Below, one piece after another: positions 56,543 through 64,000 of a stretch of DNA of 64,000 bases; the stretch's first letter is position 1, and each line of letters starts with the position of its first letter. Made by a program: the position numbers and the translations under genes. The DNA is from Agrobacterium tumefaciens str. B6. GTDB lineage: Bacteria > Pseudomonadota > Alphaproteobacteria > Rhizobiales > Rhizobiaceae. The stretch lies in NCBI RefSeq assembly GCF_001541315.1, contig NZ_LMVK01000001.1:653116-717115 (forward strand). Direction: 5' to 3'. The notes beneath the pieces were generated by a model. The model saw only the letters and a list, made by a program, of their open reading frames with translations, was not told where the DNA came from and ran no database searches.

Positions 56543-57907
56543 TCAGGCCGCCACGACTTCCCGGTCATCGAGTGCATCGATGTCCTTGGCGTTGTTATAG
56601 ACGGCCTCGTTGAGGATGCCCTCGCGCTTGGCGACGATGGTGGGCACCAGCGCCTGACCGGCGACGTTGACCGCCGTGCGGCCCATGTCGAGGATAGGGT
56701 CGATGGCGAGCAGCAGCCCCACACCTTCCAGCGGCAGGCCGAGCGTGGAAAGGGTGAGCGTCAGCATCACCACAGCACCTGTCAGACCCGCCGTTGCGGC
56801 AGAGCCGAGCACCGAGACGAAGACGATCAGCACATATTCCTGGATACCGAGCGGCACCTGGAAGAACTGCGCAATGAATATCGCCGAAATCGCCGGATAG
56901 ATCGCAGCGCAGCCGTCCATCTTGGTGGTGGCGCCGAGCGGCACGGAGAAGGCGGCATATTCGCGCGGCACGCCGAGGCTCTTTTCCGTCACGGTTTCGG
57001 TGACGGGAAGCGTGCCGATGGAGGAGCGCGAAACGAAGGCGAGCTGGATGGCCGGCCATGCGCCAGCAAAGAAGCGAGACGGCTTCAGGCCATGGGCGAT
57101 CAGCAGGGTCGGATAGACCACGAACAGCACCAGCGCCAGACCGATATAAACGGCGGCCGCATACCAGCCGAGCTGCGAAAGCGTCGTCCAGCCATATTGG
57201 TCGACCGCGCGGCCAAGCAGGCCGATGGTTCCGATGGGGGTGAGGCGGATGACCCACCACAGGATTTTGCGCACGATGGCAAGCAGCGACTGGTTGAAGG
57301 CGAGGAACGGCTCCGCCGCCTTGCCCGCTTTCAGCGCGGCAACGCCGAAGGCGATCGACACCACGAGAAGCTGCAGCACGTTGAAGTTCAGCGAGGTGCT
57401 GCCGGCGCCGTTGTTGATTTTGGTCGAGGCTTCGAGGCCGAAGACGTTGGCCGGGACGAGGCCCTTCAGGAAGTCGAGCCAGGAGCCGGTGGAGGAGGGT
57501 GCCGCCGCTGCCGTATTGGCAATCGCCGTATTGACGCCCGGCTGGATGACGAGGCCGAGCACGATACCGATAACCACCGCGATCAGCGCGGTGATGGCAA
57601 ACCACAAAAGCGTCTGCCAGACGAGCTTTGCCGCGTTGGAGAGGTTCTTGAGATTGGCGATGGAGGCGACGATGGCCGTGAAGATCAGCGGCGGAACGAG
57701 AGCGCGCAAAAGCTGTACGAAAATGCTGCCGATGGTCTGCAGCGTCACCGAAAGCCAGTTCGGACTGCCGGCGGCATCGGGACCGATGTTGCGCGCAACG
57801 AGCCCGAGCAGCAGGCCGATGACCATGGCGATCAGAACCTGAAAGCCGAAATTGCGATAAAAGGGTTTAGGCCCGGAGGGGCCGGCGGACGTCGTTGCCT
57901 GTGACAT
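56543..57907 (-). CDS. Dicarboxylate/amino acid:cation symporter (DAACS family)
   Basis: 454 residues from ATG 57907. It has eight or more membrane helices and the DAACS hallmarks: a serine-rich re-entrant loop with TLP (FVSRSSIGTLPVT), the second loop PLGATTKMDGCAAIYP, and GAVVMLTLTLSTLGLPLEGVGLLLAIDPILDMGRTAVNVAGQ near the C-terminus, which holds substrate and sodium ligands. It imports dicarboxylates or acidic amino acids with sodium or protons. A role in succinate/malate uptake is plausible but not certain. Two inverted repeats at 57924-57966 lie in its leader. Confidence 0.9.
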   Translation of the reverse strand: MSQATTSAGPSGPKPFYRNFGFQVLIAMVIGLLLGLVARNIGPDAAGSPNWLSVTLQTIGSIFVQLLRALVPPLIFTAIVASIANLKNLSNAAKLVWQTLLWFAITALIAVVIGIVLGLVIQPGVNTAIANTAAAAPSSTGSWLDFLKGLVPANVFGLEASTKINNGAGSTSLNFNVLQLLVVSIAFGVAALKAGKAAEPFLAFNQSLLAIVRKILWWVIRLTPIGTIGLLGRAVDQYGWTTLSQLGWYAAAVYIGLALVLFVVYPTLLIAHGLKPSRFFAGAWPAIQLAFVSRSSIGTLPVTETVTEKSLGVPREYAAFSVPLGATTKMDGCAAIYPAISAIFIAQFFQVPLGIQEYVLIVFVSVLGSAATAGLTGAVVMLTLTLSTLGLPLEGVGLLLAIDPILDMGRTAVNVAGQALVPTIVAKREGILNEAVYNNAKDIDALDDREVVAA

Positions 57908-58264
57908 GACATGTCTCTTTATTGTGCAAGAAAACGAGAATGTTGCACTTTTTACACGCATTCTCGAGGGAGGTCGCCGAGGATACGCCGATTTCCTCAG
58001 CAATTAAGGGATGAACGTGCGTATTTGTTGCGTTGTCGGGGAATTATTCTCGCAAATGGCGAATTCTCAGAAAAATGTTTCTCCCCATCGCGCTTCCGTT
58101 CCCGGCCCCTGACGTGAGGTTTTCGCATTTTGGCTTGCGGATCAAACCCGTCCTTTGTTTTCCTCGCCGTAAATCCGGTCTATGACATCATATGCAGGTG
58201 ATTCCCTGCCAGAATTCGGGTGCAACGCTTTTTAGCCAATGCGATCTAACGGATATCCGCTTTC
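57908..58264. other. Divergent control region between symporter and DUF1499 gene
   Basis: 357 bp without a supported gene. It holds two inverted repeats near the symporter start, GTGCAA (57924) with TTGCAC (57943) and CGAGAATG (57935) with CATTCTCG (57959), which could bind a regulator of the LysR or GntR type. Confidence 0.5.
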
Positions 58265-59185
58265 ATGACTGTGCGTTTCGTCCGGCCTTTTTCGGTTGCA
58301 GCCTATCTTTCCCGGTATCTGGGCCTTGCGGCGCTTGTACTGTTTCTCATCGCCGCCGGCATTCACCGTTTCGGGCCGCTGACGACGCCTGATCTCACCG
58401 GTCTGCTCGTCATTGCCGCCGGCATCGCTCTTGCGGCCGTACTTCTGGCGCTGATCGGCCTAGAGCGGCTGTGGACCAAGGGTGCGCGCGGCGGTCTTTC
58501 GGCGCTGGCGGCGTTGCTTCTTTCGGCGCTGCCGCTCGGCGTGGTCGGTTATGGCGCCTATCTTTATTGGCAGCAGCCGAAGATTTACGACATTTCCACC
58601 GACCTGAGCGATGTGCCGGAATGGCTGGTGACGCCCACGGCCAATCAGCAATGGCTGGTGCGGCCCGCTGTCATCACCAAGGCCGCCCGCGATGCGCAGA
58701 TGGAGGCCTATGCCAGCCTCGCCGGCCGCCGTTATGAAGGCGCGATCGACCGCATCTATGCCGCCGCCAAGAAAATGGCCGCCGCCCAGACTATTCGCAT
58801 CACCCACACGAAGGGGGTGATCGGGGCGGAAGATGCGCCCTCTGCCGGCATTCCCGAGCAGGACAGGACGCAGCCCGCGGAAGAGGGGCCAGTGGAAGAC
58901 CTGCCCTCCATCGTGCCGGTGCCCATGGCCCGCCCGACTGACGCGCCGCAGCCCACCTTCTTTAATGGCAGCGGTGTTGTGCTGATGCAGGGTGAAACCC
59001 GCACCCGCATCTGGGGCCTGCGTTTCGATATCCTCATCCGCCTGAAAGAAGAGGCGGAAACCACCATCGTCGATGTCCGCGTCGCTTCCCGCTACGGCCC
59101 GCACGATCTCGGCATGGGGGCGGCGATTGCGGAAGCCTATCTCGATGCGCTGGATGCGGAAATGCAGGGGCTGAACGACAACTGA
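58265..59185 (+). CDS. DUF1499 domain membrane protein
   Basis: 306 residues. Three hydrophobic segments at the N-terminus (LGLAALVLFLIAAGIHRF, LLVIAAGIALAAVLLALIGL, LAALLLSALPLGVVGYGAYLYW) lead to a soluble domain with ISTDLSDVPEW and a C-terminal IWGLRFDILIRLKEEAETTIVDVRVASRYGPHDLGMGAAIAEAYLDAL. The DUF1499 family has no known function. The stop is followed by a 13-bp-arm palindrome that could terminate both this gene and the opposing hydrolase gene. Confidence 0.82.
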   Translation: MTVRFVRPFSVAAYLSRYLGLAALVLFLIAAGIHRFGPLTTPDLTGLLVIAAGIALAAVLLALIGLERLWTKGARGGLSALAALLLSALPLGVVGYGAYLYWQQPKIYDISTDLSDVPEWLVTPTANQQWLVRPAVITKAARDAQMEAYASLAGRRYEGAIDRIYAAAKKMAAAQTIRITHTKGVIGAEDAPSAGIPEQDRTQPAEEGPVEDLPSIVPVPMARPTDAPQPTFFNGSGVVLMQGETRTRIWGLRFDILIRLKEEAETTIVDVRVASRYGPHDLGMGAAIAEAYLDALDAEMQGLNDN

Positions 59186-59216
59186 GGCTATTTGTCTTGT
59201 TGTGGCGCTGCCGCGT

Positions 59217-59245
59217 GTTTCTTCTCCCCGTCGGGGAGAAGAAAC
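59217..59245. repeat. Short palindrome with 13-bp arms, possible bidirectional terminator
   Basis: GTTTCTTCTCCCC and GGGGAGAAGAAAC are exact arms around GTC. This CCCC-GTC-GGGG form recurs in rhizobial intergenic DNA. It lies between two convergent genes. Confidence 0.65.
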
Positions 59246-59320
59246 TGGTGGCACCTGCTCGTTCCCCAACGGGGCAGCGATCGACGAAAGCATCTTGAAA
59301 ATTCGCGCGTCAAAACCTCA

Positions 59321-60229
59321 TCACGCCGGAAAATATTCGCCCAGCAGCGAAGGCGCACCATCCGTCCGCACTTCGCCCTTTTCGATCAGGTCCTCTATAT
59401 GCGCCAGCACGGAAAGGGCGGCCGCGCCGTGCAGGCGTTTGTCGGTGCTGGCATAGATCACCTTCACCATATCGGCGATCCGCCGGTCGCCTTCGCGGAT
59501 GCGCTTCAGAACCGCCTTTTCCCGCATACGCCGATGAGCGCGCAGCCCGCGCATGAAGGCGGCGGGATCGGTGACCGGGCCGCCATGGCCGGGCAGGAAC
59601 AGCCGGTCGTCGCGGGTGAGCAGCCTCTCCAGCGAGGTCATGTAATCGCTCATCGCCCCGTCCGGCGGCGCGACGATGGTGGTGGCCCAAGCCATCACAT
59701 GATCGGCGGAAAAGACGATGCCGCTGCCGTCAAGCGCGAAGGCCGCGTGGTTGGCCGTGTGTCCCGGCGTGTGCAGTGCGGTCAGCGTCCAGCCGTCGCC
59801 GGAAAGGCTTTGCCCGTCGCCAAGCGCGATATCGGGCGCAAAAGCCGTATCGGAACTTTCGGCAAAGGGATTGGTCTCGCCCACATGCAGCGGCCGGGCG
59901 GCGCGGTGAGGACCCTCCGCCACCGTGAGCGCGCCGGTTGCCGCCTTCAGCCGCCGGGCGAGCGGCGAGTGATCGCGATGGGTGTGACTGACGAAGATAT
60001 GGGTGACCTCGCGGCCATCAAGCGCCGCCATCAGCGCCTGAAAATGCGCCTCATCCTCAGGGCCGGGATCGATGACGGCGACGGAGCGGCCGCCGACAAT
60101 ATAGGAGTTGGTGCCGTGAAAGGTGAAGGCGGAAGGATTATTGACGGTGATGCGCTGGATGAGCGGGGCGACAGGAACCGCCTCGCCATAGGCCGGCTTA
60201 AAATCGAGATCGAATGCCGGGTCCGCCAT
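59321..60229 (-). CDS. Metallo-beta-lactamase fold hydrolase
   Basis: 302 residues from ATG 60229 with GGAGG upstream. The zinc motif HTHRDHSPLARRLK supplies the H-x-H-x-D-H set, with further ligands in HTPGHTANHAAF and FSADHVMAWA and a final GHGGPV. The C-terminal winged-helix-like tail (RRMREKAVLKRIREGDRRIADMVKVIYA) is of the LACTB2/glyoxalase-II-like type. It probably hydrolyses a thioester, lactone or RNA substrate; undetermined. Monocistronic, convergent with the DUF1499 gene. Confidence 0.88.
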   Translation of the reverse strand: MADPAFDLDFKPAYGEAVPVAPLIQRITVNNPSAFTFHGTNSYIVGGRSVAVIDPGPEDEAHFQALMAALDGREVTHIFVSHTHRDHSPLARRLKAATGALTVAEGPHRAARPLHVGETNPFAESSDTAFAPDIALGDGQSLSGDGWTLTALHTPGHTANHAAFALDGSGIVFSADHVMAWATTIVAPPDGAMSDYMTSLERLLTRDDRLFLPGHGGPVTDPAAFMRGLRAHRRMREKAVLKRIREGDRRIADMVKVIYASTDKRLHGAAALSVLAHIEDLIEKGEVRTDGAPSLLGEYFPA

Positions 60230-60430
60230 TGAGACCTCCTGAAAAATGCCATGCCAGCTGAGCCACGGCCTCAACCGCGCCGCCGCCCAAGCCCTAACAT
60301 GCGAACTTCGCCACGGCACCCAAAAAGCTTGGGTTTTGTGAAAAAATCGGTCGCCGGGTCATTGCCGGGCCGGGCAGGCTTTGCTAATCAGGCGCGGTTC
60401 GGGCAGCGGCGTTTCGCTTCACTGCCCTGT

Positions 60431-60505
60431 TGGGGCGTCGCCAAGCGGTAAGGCACCGGTTTTTGGTACCGGCATTCCCAGGTTCGAATCCTGGCGCCCC
60501 AGCCA
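60431..60505 (+). tRNA. tRNA-Gln (anticodon UUG)
   Basis: A 75-base cloverleaf: acceptor stem TGGGGCG with CGCCCCA, D arm GCCAAGCGGTAAGGC, anticodon stem CCGGT/ACCGG around loop TTTTGGT with anticodon TTG, T arm CCAGGTTCGAATCCTGG, and encoded GCCA at the 3' end. Confidence 0.97.
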
Positions 60506-60516
60506 TCTATTCCAAG

Positions 60517-60828
60517 TCAGAACAACGTTCTCAAGTCCCTGCGGCCATCGATCACGCGAACGATTTCGACGGAACGTATTTCGTCGCCATTGGTATCCGG
60601 CACGGTTTCGTAGAGAATGACGTAAGGTGCCTCGATGAGCATGCGGGCAGATGGAAAAATTTCCGTGTGGCGTTCGCCCAGATGAGGATGGTCAATCAGA
60701 CTCTCCGCTTTAGCGCGGAATCGAGCAAAATATCGCTCCGCGGCCAAGGGCTGCGACTTGCCGATATCGACATATATTTTCTTCACATCGCTGCGTGCGC
60801 GGGGCGTCCAGACAAGCTTAATGGTCAC
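60517..60828 (-). CDS. parE: ParE/RelE-type toxin
   Basis: 103 residues with the ParE pattern: KLVWTPRARSDVKKIYVDIGKSQPLAAERYFARFRAKAESLIDHPHLGERH near the N-terminus and APYVILYETVPD ... VEIVRVIDGRRDLRTLF at the end. It probably inhibits DNA gyrase or cleaves mRNA. It begins 11 bp inside the antitoxin gene. It lies only 11 bp past the 3' end of tRNA-Gln on the other strand. Confidence 0.9.
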   Translation of the reverse strand: MTIKLVWTPRARSDVKKIYVDIGKSQPLAAERYFARFRAKAESLIDHPHLGERHTEIFPSARMLIEAPYVILYETVPDTNGDEIRSVEIVRVIDGRRDLRTLF

Positions 60829-61099
60829 GATTTTTCAATGAAGCCAGTTCTGCACGCGCTTCATTGAGCATCTCGTCAAAATCCACTTCGGTTGAACCGC
60901 CACTGGCTTTGCCCTCGCTCCACAACGCGCGCAGCTTGGCGATGTCGTCGCGTCGTTGAACCCATTTTGCCGACCAGTCTCGCATCGCTTCACGGATAAC
61001 TTCGCTGCTGCTGGCATAAGCACCGCTTTCCACGGCGTCGCGCAAGATTTCGGCGTGCTGGGGCGTCATCGAAACGCTGATCTTTTCAACGTTGGCCAT
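60818..61099 (-). CDS. parD: ParD-type antitoxin
   Basis: 93 residues from ATG 61099, with GGAGAA upstream. The ribbon-helix-helix motif MANVEKISVSMTPQHAEILRDAVESGAYASSSEVIREAMRDWSAKW is followed by a charged toxin-binding tail ending EARAELASLKNRDH. It blocks the ParE toxin encoded next and autorepresses. A 27-bp inverted repeat at 61117-61143 lies in the promoter. Confidence 0.92.
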   Translation of the reverse strand: MANVEKISVSMTPQHAEILRDAVESGAYASSSEVIREAMRDWSAKWVQRRDDIAKLRALWSEGKASGGSTEVDFDEMLNEARAELASLKNRDH

Positions 61100-61116
61100 G
61101 TCATTTCTCCATGGAT

Positions 61117-61143
61117 ATTTGGTAGGAATTATTACTACCAAAT
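61117..61143. promoter_or_regulatory. Inverted repeat in the parDE promoter, candidate operator
   Basis: ATTTGGTAG and CTACCAAAT are exact 9-bp arms separated by the 9-bp GAATTATTA. It is 17 bp before the parD start, in the position expected for an autoregulated operator. Confidence 0.6.
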
Positions 61144-61230
61144 GGTTTTTGACGCGAGATATTTTTCGACGCCTTCAATGGCAATGGATTGGTGTGCACC
61201 GGATGCCGGGAGGCCGGAAAACCTCTCCTT

Positions 61231-61316
61231 CGTCATGCTCGGGCTTGTGCCGAGCATCTGCGAGGGATTGATTTTATTGAGCGTGGCAGATTCTCGGCAC
61301 AAGGCCGAGGATGAGG
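61231..61316. repeat. Rhizobial palindromic intergenic repeat, copy 9 (short type)
   Basis: CGTCATGCTCGGGCTTGTGC at the left and CTCGGCACAAGGCCGAGGAT at the right form two hairpin arms, as in copies 1 and 6, with a 28-bp spacer. Confidence 0.7.
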
Positions 61317-61333
61317 GGGCGGGCGGAGTAGAA

Positions 61334-61367
61334 CAAAAACGCCGCATATCCGGAGATACGCGGCGTT
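61334..61367 (-). terminator. Intrinsic terminator of mqo
   Basis: On the minus strand AACGCCGC and GCGGCGTT pair around a GTATC/GATAT inner stem and a TCCG loop, followed by a T tract. It lies 26 bp after the mqo stop. Confidence 0.85.
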
Positions 61368-61392
61368 CTAATTCGAAAATCGCAGCTAAGCC

Positions 61393-63108
61393 TTAAAGCG
61401 CGATATCCGGCACCTTCTTCACCGGCGCACCCGCAGGTGCTGCACCGGCGCCCTTCAGCGCCTCAAGGTCAATCTGCGGCGGGGTCGGCAGCTGCAGGTG
61501 TTCGGCGGTGTAAGCCCATTCCTGCTGCACCTTTTCCGGGTCGTCATTGAGCTTGGTGCCGTAGCTCGGCACGATCTGGCGAAGCTTTGTCTGCCATTCC
61601 GGCGTTGCCACCTTGTCCTTGAAGACCTTTTCGAGAACGCTGAGCATGATCGGTGCTGCGGTGGAAGCGCCCGGCGAAGCGCCGAGCAGGCCGGCGATGC
61701 TGCCATCCCCTGCGGCGACGACTTCGGTGCCGAGCCTCAGCACGCCGCCCTTTTCTTCGTCGCGCTTGATGATCTGCACGCGCTGGCCGGCCTGCCACAG
61801 GCGCCATTCGCCCTGCTTGGCATTCGGGAAATATTCCTTCAGCGCGGCAAAACGGTCGTCATCCGACATCATCAGCTGGCCGGCGAGATACTCCACCAGC
61901 GGATATTCGTCGATGCCCACCCGCACCATCGGCCAGGCATTGCTTGTGGTGACCGAGGAGACGAGGTCGAAATAGGAGCCTTCCTTCAGGAACTTGGTGG
62001 AGAAGGTGGCGAAAGGTCCGAACAGGATAACGCGCTTGCCACCCAGCACACGGGTATCGAGATGCGGCACCGACATGGGCGGCGAGCCGACCGAAGCCTT
62101 GCCATAGGCCTTGGCCAGATGCTGCATCGTCACGTCAGGGTTTTCGTTGATGAGGAACGAGCCGCCCACCGGGAAACCGGCATAATCGTCCGCTTCGGGA
62201 ATGCCGGACATCTGCAACAGATGCAGCGCACCGCCGCCAGCGCCGATGAATACGAATTTCGCGTCCACCACCTGTTCGGCGTCGGTCTTGGTGTTGGTAT
62301 AGGTCACGCGCCAGCTGCCATCGGCATTGCGCTGAATGTTGGAAACCTCGCTATTGACCTGAAGGTCGAAATTCTGGTCGCTCTGCAGATGCGATACGAA
62401 CTGGCGGGTGATTTCGCCGAATTCCATGTCGGTGCCGAGCGGCGACCAGGTCGCGCCGATCTTCTGGGAAGGATCGCGGCCTTCCATCATCAGCGGCACC
62501 CACTTCTTGATCTGCTCGGGATCGGTGGAGAATTCCATACCGGCGAAAAGCGGGCTGGCTTTGAGAGCCTGATAACGCTTTTCCAGATAGGCGACGTTCT
62601 CGTCACCCCAGACGAAGCTCATATGCGGCGTGTGGTTGATGAAGGAGCGCGGGTTCTTCAAGACGCCGTTGCGCACCTGCCAGGCCCAGAACTGCCGGGA
62701 AATCTGGAAGGATTCGTTGATGTTGACGGCCTGGGTGATCTTGATGTTGCCGTTGTCGTCTTCCGGCGTGTAGTTGAGCTCGGCAAGCGCGGAGTGGCCG
62801 GTGCCGGCATTGTTCCAGCCGTTCGAGCTTTCAAGCGCCACGCCGTCCAGCCGTTCCAGCATCTGCATCGACCAGGTGGGCTCCAGTTCGCGCAGCCAAA
62901 CACCGAGCGTCGCGCTCATGATGCCGCCGCCGATCAAAAGCACATCGACCTTCTTGGCGGCCGTATTGGCGAGAAGCGGAGAAGAGGGCAGCGCCGCTGC
63001 GGCAATTCCGGCGAGCGCACCGCCCAGAACCTGTCGGCGGTTCAGCGGAAATGTATTGGAGAGATCAGTGAGCTGGGATTTGTCTTGATCGATGGGAGTC
63101 ACGGCCAT
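61393..63108 (-). CDS. mqo: Malate:quinone oxidoreductase
   Basis: 571 residues from ATG 63108. The N-terminus carries a twin-arginine-like [19 protein letters not shown] before the FAD-binding [24 protein letters not shown]. The Mqo signatures [43 protein letters not shown] and [12 protein letters not shown] are clear. It oxidises malate and feeds electrons to quinone, a membrane-linked step in the citrate cycle. The Tat-like N-terminus is longer than in typical cytoplasmic-face Mqo. A candidate small RNA lies upstream on the opposite strand. Confidence 0.95.
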   Translation of the reverse strand: MAVTPIDQDKSQLTDLSNTFPLNRRQVLGGALAGIAAAALPSSPLLANTAAKKVDVLLIGGGIMSATLGVWLRELEPTWSMQMLERLDGVALESSNGWNNAGTGHSALAELNYTPEDDNGNIKITQAVNINESFQISRQFWAWQVRNGVLKNPRSFINHTPHMSFVWGDENVAYLEKRYQALKASPLFAGMEFSTDPEQIKKWVPLMMEGRDPSQKIGATWSPLGTDMEFGEITRQFVSHLQSDQNFDLQVNSEVSNIQRNADGSWRVTYTNTKTDAEQVVDAKFVFIGAGGGALHLLQMSGIPEADDYAGFPVGGSFLINENPDVTMQHLAKAYGKASVGSPPMSVPHLDTRVLGGKRVILFGPFATFSTKFLKEGSYFDLVSSVTTSNAWPMVRVGIDEYPLVEYLAGQLMMSDDDRFAALKEYFPNAKQGEWRLWQAGQRVQIIKRDEEKGGVLRLGTEVVAAGDGSIAGLLGASPGASTAAPIMLSVLEKVFKDKVATPEWQTKLRQIVPSYGTKLNDDPEKVQQEWAYTAEHLQLPTPPQIDLEALKGAGAAPAGAPVKKVPDIAL

Positions 63109-63289
63109 ACCTGATTCTTGTTTTGTGTTAAAAACATTCCTCCCGATCGCCCCGTTACAGCAAAGCGCAAATCGGCACAACCCGGACTCATTCACTCCAG
63201 TTCAAGCGTTTTTGCAGGGATCTGGCCGGGACATATGGTCGCGCCGGCGAATTTTGCACATTTGCGGATCGTCATTTTTAGGGCGGTGA

Positions 63290-63413
63290 AGATTAGGCGA
63301 TGCTTTCAAACGGTTGAAAGGGTTCTCTGCGCCCGATATCGCAAAAAGCCCGCCCGGCTGCACCTTGCCGGCCATCATGGCTGGCGCAATGCCGCTGCGG
63401 GCCGATTTTTTTT
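63290..63413 (+). ncRNA. Candidate small RNA on the plus strand upstream of mqo
   Basis: Two structures lie in series: CTTTCAA/TTGAAAG with an ACGG loop (63303-63320), and a longer branched stem with outer GCCCGC/GCGGGC and an inner GCCGGCC/GGCTGGC pair (63348-63402), ending in eight T (63406-63413). Both flanking genes run on the minus strand. Confidence 0.4.
63348..63413 (+). terminator. Plus-strand intrinsic terminator, no plus-strand gene assigned
   Basis: Outer stem GCCCGC/GCGGGC with nested pairs and a run of eight T after CGA. No coding region on the plus strand precedes it. Confidence 0.55.
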
Positions 63414-63439
63414 CAGAAAAATGACAAAAATCCCGAAAA

Positions 63440-63471
63440 AGTGAAAAGGCCCGCCGGTTCGGGCGGGCCTT
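63440..63471 (-). terminator. Terminator of the lipoprotein gene at 63497
   Basis: AAGGCCCGCC and GGCGGGCCTT pair perfectly over 10 bp; reading minus, the stem is followed by TTCACTTTTTC. Confidence 0.8.
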
Positions 63472-63496
63472 GGCGCGTTCGGTTTGTGGCCGAAGA

Positions 63497-63919
63497 TCAG
63501 TTTGCAGCGAGGAATTCCGCGCAATAGCTCGGGCCGTTGACGCCGGGGCGGTCGGAGACGGTGCGCACGGCGGTGATCTTGTAGTCGCTGGAAACGACGA
63601 GCTGCACGGTGCAGGAGAGCGACGCGGTGCGGGCCGGCGAGATCTGACGACCCTTCTTGCCATCCTTGCCCTCTTCGAACCTGGCCGGAATGGTGGCCTT
63701 CTTGTAGCCGCCACGCCAGTTATAGACCGTGGAGCTGCCGGTTTCCGTGTCACTCAGCGGCGGGCCGAATTTTGCGAAGAAAATACCTGCGGACTGGCCG
63801 ACCCAACGGGTCTCAACGGGGCTCTTCTGGGTGAAGGAGGGAGTGGAGCCGCCCGTGGAAGTGGTGCAGGCCGAGAGCGCAATGGCAAACGCTGCGAGCG
63901 TTACGCTGCGAGATAGCAT
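63497..63919 (-). CDS. Small lipoprotein, function unknown
   Basis: 140 residues. The signal peptide MLSRSVTLAAFAIALSAC ends in a lipobox (LSAC). The mature part has a Ser/Thr-rich linker, then a domain with WVGQSAGIFFAKFGPPLSDTETGSSTVYNWRGGYKKATIPA and a cysteine pair (SLSCTVQLVVSSDYKI ... GPSYCAEFLAAN) that may form a disulfide. Similar lipoproteins are common in Agrobacterium and Rhizobium, without assigned function. A strong terminator follows. Confidence 0.78.
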   Translation of the reverse strand: MLSRSVTLAAFAIALSACTTSTGGSTPSFTQKSPVETRWVGQSAGIFFAKFGPPLSDTETGSSTVYNWRGGYKKATIPARFEEGKDGKKGRQISPARTASLSCTVQLVVSSDYKITAVRTVSDRPGVNGPSYCAEFLAAN

Positions 63920-64000
63920 GGTGAAATGTCCTTTGTGCCGTGTCCGGCTTCCCGCCGGTCATTCCGTTCCCCTAGCAGATTTGGCGACGGGGGGCAGGGG

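Noticed and set aside
60431..61143. tRNA-Gln as the attachment site of a genomic island
   Set aside because: No integrase, no second copy of the tRNA 3' end and no compositional break are visible; only a small toxin-antitoxin pair adjoins it.
61498..63114. A 538-codon open frame on the plus strand, antisense to mqo
   Set aside because: Its sequence is the reverse-frame shadow of a clear Mqo gene with FAD-binding and family motifs on the minus strand. High GC removes stops from the antisense frame.

Overview
The window reads as a stretch of the main circular chromosome of a Rhizobiaceae bacterium, most likely an Agrobacterium of the tumefaciens/fabrum group. The support is high-GC coding sequence, alphaproteobacterial families (CcrM, IalB, CoxF, DUF1344, a BioMNY transporter, a DUF721/DciA-like protein), a protein-kinase-fold homoserine kinase and many rhizobial palindromic intergenic repeats. 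The genus is an inference from remembered protein sequences and gene order; no database search was possible. Nearly everything is core chromosome. There are no insertion sequences, prophage genes or CRISPR arrays.

Layout: biotin uptake bioM-bioN-bioY (1-1627, bioY cut by the window edge); a YcaQ-type glycosylase; aroC-ribB; a phosphatase, fabI, a DnaJ-like protein, a lipoprotein, pdxH, a TauE/SafE exporter and a MazG-like protein (5.8-11.6 kb); HAD/VOC genes, tldD and an IalB protein (12-15.6 kb); the aa3 cytochrome c oxidase cluster ctaC-ctaD-ctaB-coxF-ctaG-ctaE-DUF983-SURF1 (16-23.1 kb) running into ispH-thrB-rnhA; a peroxiredoxin, a DsbD-like protein, YqgE, CsbD and a zinc metallopeptidase (25.8-30.2 kb); the minus-strand set thrC-M16 peptidase-rimJ-GGDEF/EAL (30.3-36.7 kb); a brnTA toxin-antitoxin pair; a GntR regulator and DUF1284; ccrM; a parDE pair; the mutY-DUF721-dsbA-smc block (44.5-51.1 kb); ppdK, a dicarboxylate symporter and a metallo-hydrolase; tRNA-Gln(UUG) beside a second parDE pair; and mqo.

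How the genes relate: the cta cluster supplies oxidase subunits I-III, heme A precursor synthesis (CtaB), CuB insertion (CtaG/Cox11) and assembly (SURF1). A near-perfect FNR/FixK-type box lies 22 bp before ctaC, which would link the oxidase to oxygen control. Mqo and PpdK set up malate oxidation and pyruvate/PEP exchange, and the DctA-type symporter may bring in substrate. MutY, the DUF721 protein and SMC act in DNA repair, replication and chromosome organisation, and CcrM in cell-cycle DNA methylation.

I found no clearly new multi-gene system. The best leads are regulatory: the oxygen-control box at ctaC; a leaderless-looking brnT promoter carrying a 14-bp palindrome; operator-like repeats at both parDE pairs; two structured RNA candidates (downstream of smc, upstream of mqo); CtrA-like half-sites before ccrM; a duplicated Shine-Dalgarno 12-mer before ispH; and composite palindromic repeats whose central hairpin shows compensatory changes.
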